Source: JAJCYX01 sp965243825 (GTDB lineage Bacteria; Chloroflexota; Dehalococcoidia; Lucifugimonadales; Lucifugimonadaceae). Taken from it: a stretch of DNA of 64,000 nucleotides. A program made the translations under genes and the position numbers. Where the stretch lies: the NCBI GenBank assembly GCA_965243825.1, contig CBDEVT010000001.1, forward strand, positions 1,054,001-1,118,000, read 5' to 3'. Below the pieces are notes generated by a model. It was not told the DNA's origin. It searched no databases and saw nothing but the letters and a program-made list of their open reading frames with translations. Each line of letters opens with the position of its first letter. The stretch's first letter is position 1. This document shows, piece after piece, positions 61,934 through 64,000 of the stretch.

Positions 61934-63124
61934 TCAGTAAGGATCCGTCCTGTACCGTTCGATCACGTCTTCATTCAATTCGAAGCCAAGGCCCGGTCTA
62001 TCCGGGACTTCGATGGTTCCGTCCGGCGACAGTTCAAGGCGCGGTGTCAGCAGATCGGTGATCGCATCTGAGTGTGGGAACGCCATCGGAAACTCTATGA
62101 ACGGTGTCACGGGGCTTATGGCGGCCACCTGAATCTCGGCAGCTACACCTACAACATGGCACCAGGCATGGGGGATGCAGAGCGCGCCGAATCCGTAAGC
62201 ATCTTCAGCGATATTCAGAATCTCGTGGATTCCTCCACCCCTAACCGAACTTGGCTGAACCACGTCCAGCCGACCTCGCCGAAGCAATTCTGCAAACTCG
62301 TGTCTACCGGCAAAACCCCAGTCACCGACCGCAATTCGGACGTCGGTAGAGTCGGCCAGGCGCGCATAACCTTCGATGTTGTCAGCGGGCAGGGGGGCCT
62401 CAACAAAATACGGTCGGTACTGCTCAATGGCCTTGATCGTCTGTAATGCCTGTCCCACATCGCGCCATCTGTTCTGCACATCGATCATCAGCTCTCGTTC
62501 CGACCCAATCACATCGCGAGCCGCCTCGATAACCTGGATGTCAGTGTTCAGATCGACATTTCCGAACTGCCCGGGCCATTCTTCAATCTTTACTGCCCTT
62601 GCTCCAGCATCCACAGCCATCTGGACGCGATCTCGAAGCTGAGCAATATCGTCTCCAGGCGGATAGACGGTCACATATGGCGTGACGGCCTTCGGGGGTT
62701 CAACGGGTGTCGCTGTCGTGGTGAAAGATCTCCAGGCAAGCCTGTGAACTGGAACACCAGCGGCCTTCCCCGCGATGTCCCAAAGAGCAGTTTCGACCGC
62801 ACCGATCGCTCCGATAACAACTCCACGCCGACCGTACAGTCCGGTGGCGTTGTACATCTTCTGCCAGAGCCGCTGGACCTCACGCGGGTCTTCACCGACA
62901 ACCAGCGGTTTCAAACCCATTGAGTTCTCGACGATCGCCTGAATCACCAGGGAAGGAGCCTCGCACTGCCCTATGCCTGAGATTCCTTCATCTGTGTGGA
63001 CTCGTACCAGTGTGAAGTCGTAGCCACCGGCAACGCCCGCGTCCGCAGCTCCGATATTCCACGAAGCCACCGAACCATCACCGGTATCACGCAGGGCTAT
63101 GACTTCGATGTCCGTGATCTTCAT
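61934..63124 (-). CDS. Enolase-superfamily protein, mandelate racemase-like (paralogue 4)
   Basis: A 396-residue relative of a different subgroup from the other three. It starts MKITDIEVIALRDT. Barrel sites are Lys in AVKIEEW, Asp in MIDVQNRW, Glu in FVEAPL, Asp in VGDWGF and His in IPHAWCH. The GDWG and EAPL motifs and the absence of the DGSHTNW tail set it apart, so its substrate is probably a different acid sugar. The ATG at 63124 is chosen as it aligns with the other paralogues. DUF488 and dCMP deaminase genes lie upstream on the same strand. Confidence 0.8.
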   Translation of the reverse strand: MKITDIEVIALRDTGDGSVASWNIGAADAGVAGGYDFTLVRVHTDEGISGIGQCEAPSLVIQAIVENSMGLKPLVVGEDPREVQRLWQKMYNATGLYGRRGVVIGAIGAVETALWDIAGKAAGVPVHRLAWRSFTTTATPVEPPKAVTPYVTVYPPGDDIAQLRDRVQMAVDAGARAVKIEEWPGQFGNVDLNTDIQVIEAARDVIGSERELMIDVQNRWRDVGQALQTIKAIEQYRPYFVEAPLPADNIEGYARLADSTDVRIAVGDWGFAGRHEFAELLRRGRLDVVQPSSVRGGGIHEILNIAEDAYGFGALCIPHAWCHVVGVAAEIQVAAISPVTPFIEFPMAFPHSDAITDLLTPRLELSPDGTIEVPDRPGLGFELNEDVIERYRTDPY

Positions 63125-63165
63125 GCAGTGCTCTCCATCAACTGCCCGTGCAGGCGGATCTCGAT

Positions 63166-63624
63166 CTAAAGGTGAACAGGTTCCAAATTCATCCTCGCCG
63201 CTGCCCACTCTGAGAGCGGCTTTCGGTGGCAGTGATCGAGATCACTCTCAAGGCACATGATTGCTGTCACGGCCTCAAGACAGCTTTCAGCCAGAGTTTT
63301 CGCGTATTCACCGCGTTCATCGATGCGATCGAGGCTGGCTGCATACTCATCCAGCAAACTCTGCCAACCTGACGCTCCGCCACTGGCAGATCTCCGGTCT
63401 GAGGTGGGTATGCCGAGTTCGCGAATCGATCGATACTCGATTCCGGCATCGGTCAACACTGCGTCGAGTTGACGCTTTGAGAAGCCTTTCTTGCGAGACA
63501 CGGGATTCGCACGAACGTCTGCAACCGCTTCAACGCCAGCCTCTTTAAGGGCTGAAATCAAGGAGTCGGGCGTGTGTTCCGCGTAACCGATGCTGTAAAG
63601 ACGGCTCATTCGATGACCGCTCAC
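63166..63624 (-). CDS. DUF488-family protein
   Basis: A protein of 152 residues (147 from the ATG at 63609). DUF488 traits are YSIGYAEHTPDSLISALKEAGV, VADVRANPVSRKKGFSKRQLD, and the Cys/His stretch IMCLESDLDHCHRKPLSEW near the end. The family's function is unclear; a nucleic-acid or redox role has been suggested for relatives. GTG at 63624 overlaps the stop of the deaminase gene (GTGA), so translation is probably coupled; both starts are possible. Confidence 0.82.
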   Translation of the reverse strand: MSGHRMSRLYSIGYAEHTPDSLISALKEAGVEAVADVRANPVSRKKGFSKRQLDAVLTDAGIEYRSIRELGIPTSDRRSASGGASGWQSLLDEYAASLDRIDERGEYAKTLAESCLEAVTAIMCLESDLDHCHRKPLSEWAAARMNLEPVHL

Positions 63625-64000
63625 TTCGCTTTCTTACGAAGGTTCGAGATGGCCCACTCAGCGTCAGGGTCCTCGATGGCAACGCGCTTAACGCCGTCAG
63701 AGAAACGGGCCTGCAGGCGGTCGTACTGAGCCCGGGTCTCTGGATCCGGGTATACCCATTCATGCAGATACCGCACCCCTTTGATTTTTGCCTGCAGCAA
63801 CTCTTTGGTGCAGCCGAAGCAGGGGCGCATCGTCGTGTACATGATCCCGCCTTCACACGCGATGCCGAATCTAGCCGCAGCCAGGATGGCGTTCTGCTCT
63901 CCATGCACACAGATACACAGGTCGTAGGCGGTGCCGGACTCGTATCGGTCCTTGTTGGCACAGCGCTCGCAGCCGCCTTCATCACAGTTCGGCATGTCGT
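63621..64000 (-). CDS. dCMP/cytidine deaminase-family protein, N-terminus outside window
   Basis: The C-terminal 126 residues of a zinc deaminase. Zinc ligands and the catalytic Glu are present in CVHGEQNAIL (His, Glu) and RPCFGCTKEL (two Cys). NCDEGGCERC upstream of the His motif is typical of dCMP deaminases (ComEB-like) that make dUMP. The ATG at 63995 is internal, since family members have about 40 more residues before this point and the frame is open to the edge. The stop overlaps the DUF488 start. Confidence 0.88.
   Translation of the reverse strand, partial: DMPNCDEGGCERCANKDRYESGTAYDLCICVHGEQNAILAAARFGIACEGGIMYTTMRPCFGCTKELLQAKIKGVRYLHEWVYPDPETRAQYDRLQARFSDGVKRVAIEDPDAEWAISNLRKKAK

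Overview
The window looks like a chromosomal segment of a free-living, aerobic, heterotrophic bacterium with moderate-to-high GC, dense gene packing, many TTG/GTG starts and frequent 4-base gene overlaps. Four divergent enolase-superfamily (mandelate racemase/muconate lactonizing type) genes lie within 64 kb. Together with two terminal oxidases, a sulfatase, a DUF3179 protein and SDR/aldo-keto/hydrolase genes, this suggests a marine Chloroflexota of the SAR202 type, a group known for enolase-paralogue expansion. That assignment is inference; there is no rRNA or phylogenetic marker analysis behind it. I see no phage, transposase or CRISPR array.

Left part (1-13 kb): the end of a KdpD-like kinase and a KdpE-like regulator; a compact ba3-type oxidase cluster (small membrane protein, subunits IIa, II and I); an SDR; small exported proteins; tRNA-Arg(CCT); clpS; an ATP-grasp protein; a tandem pair of DgoD-like enolases; an Eis-like acetyltransferase; fabI and a thioesterase.

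Middle (13-34 kb): a 1217-residue soluble multi-GAF/PAS histidine kinase; a DUF3179 lipoprotein gene interrupted by one in-frame UGA exactly at its conserved Cys (candidate selenocysteine), coupled to an M50 protease; a hydrolase and an MFS transporter that apparently starts at ACG; a two-component pair followed by a Pro/Thr-rich lipoprotein coupled to a 1206-residue secreted repeat protein; an RDD protein; and dnaE.

34-48 kb: ogt; a moxR-DUF58-transglutaminase-like operon whose transglutaminase has Ser for the catalytic Cys; five tRNAs; an Lgt homologue; a third enolase with an altered metal-ligand motif; moaA-rnhA-moaC; and rdgB.

Right part (48-64 kb): a full caa3-type oxidase operon with a di-haem subunit II, CtaG and acylphosphatase. 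A 7-kb block follows (sulfatase, glycerol kinase, aldo/keto reductase, TetR, gamma-glutamyltransferase), flanked by 15-bp direct copies of an AT-rich palindromic motif. Then come a fourth enolase, a DUF488 protein and the C-terminal part of a dCMP deaminase. The best candidate for something undescribed is the UGA-containing DUF3179 gene.
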